Assembly (NCBI GenBank): GCA_030621075.1
Contig: JAUXII010000048.1
Location: forward strand, 1-6,943
Direction: 5' to 3'
Length of the DNA: 6,943 nucleotides
Source: Lentimicrobiaceae bacterium
Lineage (GTDB): Bacteria; Bacteroidota; Bacteroidia; Bacteroidales; JAGONC01
The position numbers and the translations under genes are program-made. Below are positions 6,395 through 6,943 of this stretch, piece by piece. The notes below the pieces were generated by a model. It did no database searches. It saw only the letters and a list, made by a program, of their open reading frames with translations, and was not told where the DNA came from. The number at the start of each line of letters is the position of its first letter. Position 1 is the stretch's first letter.

Positions 6395-6943
6395 ATGAGT
6401 ATTCTTGATATAATCTTTATTATTCCCATCGTATGGTTCGCATACAGGGGATTCTCGAAAGGACTCATCATTGGGATCACAACCCTGGTCGCATTGATAC
6501 TTGGCATTTATTTAAGCATACACTTTTCAGGTTTTGCTGCAGGGTTTCTCATGTCTAATTTTGAATGGGATGAAAAATATATTCCAATCATTTCATTTGC
6601 CATTACTTTTGTTGGGGTAGTTTTTGGTATTTATATGGCTGGAAAAATACTTGAAAAATTTATCGACATTATAGCCTTGGGGTTCCTTAATAAACTGCTT
6701 GGCGGCCTGTTTGGAATTGTAAAAGCTATTATTCTGTTAAGTGTAATTATTTATATCATCAACAGTTTCGACAGGCAACAGAGCGTTTTTACCGAAAAGT
6801 TGCAGCAAAGTTCAATACTTTACGAGCCTGTGGAGTCAGTTATTCCACAGATTTTACCTCTATTGAATATTGAGGAAATAAAAAAGAAAATACCACTTGA
6901 TGAGGAGCCTGTTATTGTAGTCTGCAGTCCCCAGTCCCCAGTC
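6395..6943 (+). CDS. CvpA family membrane protein, 3' end cut by the window edge
   Basis: An ATG two bases after the mlaF stop opens a frame of 183 codons with no stop before the window ends. The protein has the form of the CvpA (colicin V production protein) family: MSILDII then a YRGFSKGL turn, hydrophobic segments near 4-20, 24-43, 62-82 and 104-124, and the typical LGGLFGIVKAIILLSVIIYI in the last one. A soluble tail includes SSILYEPVESVIPQILPLL (139-157), which matches the usual position just after the membrane domain. CvpA is needed for colicin V production in E. coli, and its wider role appears to lie in envelope integrity, though the mechanism is unclear. Family members are often about 160-190 residues, so the natural stop is expected very near the edge. 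From codon 178 the frame runs into a heptamer tandem repeat, adding Ser/Pro/Gln/Val residues that look foreign to the family. It is very likely co-transcribed with mlaE and mlaF. Confidence 0.82.
   Translation, partial: MSILDIIFIIPIVWFAYRGFSKGLIIGITTLVALILGIYLSIHFSGFAAGFLMSNFEWDEKYIPIISFAITFVGVVFGIYMAGKILEKFIDIIALGFLNKLLGGLFGIVKAIILLSVIIYIINSFDRQQSVFTEKLQQSSILYEPVESVIPQILPLLNIEEIKKKIPLDEEPVIVVCSPQSPV
6925..6943. repeat. heptamer tandem repeat (CAGTCCC), 2.7 copies, cut by the window edge
   Basis: CAGTCCC occurs at 6925-6931 and 6932-6938, then CAGTC at 6939-6943, with no mismatch. The true array length is unknown because the window ends inside it. Heptamer arrays of this kind are known as short tandemly repeated elements, best described in cyanobacteria, and resemble intergenic arrays seen in other genomes. 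Here the array sits in or at the end of the CvpA-family reading frame. A sequence break in a repeat also suggests an assembly edge. Confidence 0.8.

Noticed and set aside
1..6943. Defence, mobile element or CRISPR system
   Set aside because: No transposase, integrase, nuclease, toxin or spaced repeat array was seen; all long frames belong to housekeeping or envelope families.

Overview
The window looks like a piece of a Bacteroidota chromosome, probably of a Bacteroidales or Marinilabiliales-like relative; the finer placement is inference. The reasons are moderately AT-rich DNA, A/T-rich leaders without Shine-Dalgarno sequences, matches to the Bacteroidota -7 promoter motif TAnnTTTG, and a gene set whose protein motifs resemble Bacteroidota homologues. 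No tRNA, rRNA, CRISPR array, transposase, phage gene or defence system was seen. Nearly all of the DNA is coding; the longest gaps are the 159 bases at the left edge and 117 bases between two divergent units.

Layout. (1) A + strand gene (160-2844) encodes an 894-residue NDP-forming acyl/acetyl-CoA synthetase fused to a C-terminal GNAT acetyltransferase domain. (2) A - strand group is read right to left: a 63-residue putative lipoprotein (4795-4604), a SprT-like zinc metalloprotease (4617-4009) overlapping it by 14 bases, and a mannose-1-phosphate guanylyltransferase, manC (3936-2845). The manC stop codon directly abuts the synthetase stop codon, so the two convergent genes have no spacer. (3) A + strand operon starts at 4913: an MlaE-type permease, an MlaF-type ATPase overlapping it by 8 bases, and after 2 bases a CvpA-family membrane protein that runs off the right edge. 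The last 19 bases are a heptamer tandem repeat (CAGTCCC) into which the CvpA frame continues.

How the genes work together. The synthetase probably interconverts acetyl-CoA (or another acyl-CoA) and the free acid with ATP formation or use. manC supplies GDP-mannose for surface polysaccharides and glycans. The MlaE/MlaF pair forms the inner-membrane core of a lipid transporter between the membranes; its MCE substrate-binding partner is not in the window. Envelope biogenesis is the common theme of the middle and right parts. The window is mostly ordinary housekeeping DNA. The points worth a second look are the GNAT domain with an altered acetyl-CoA-binding motif beside an intact synthetase histidine, the small lipoprotein coupled to the SprT-like gene, the zero-gap convergent stops, and the heptamer repeat at the end of the CvpA gene.
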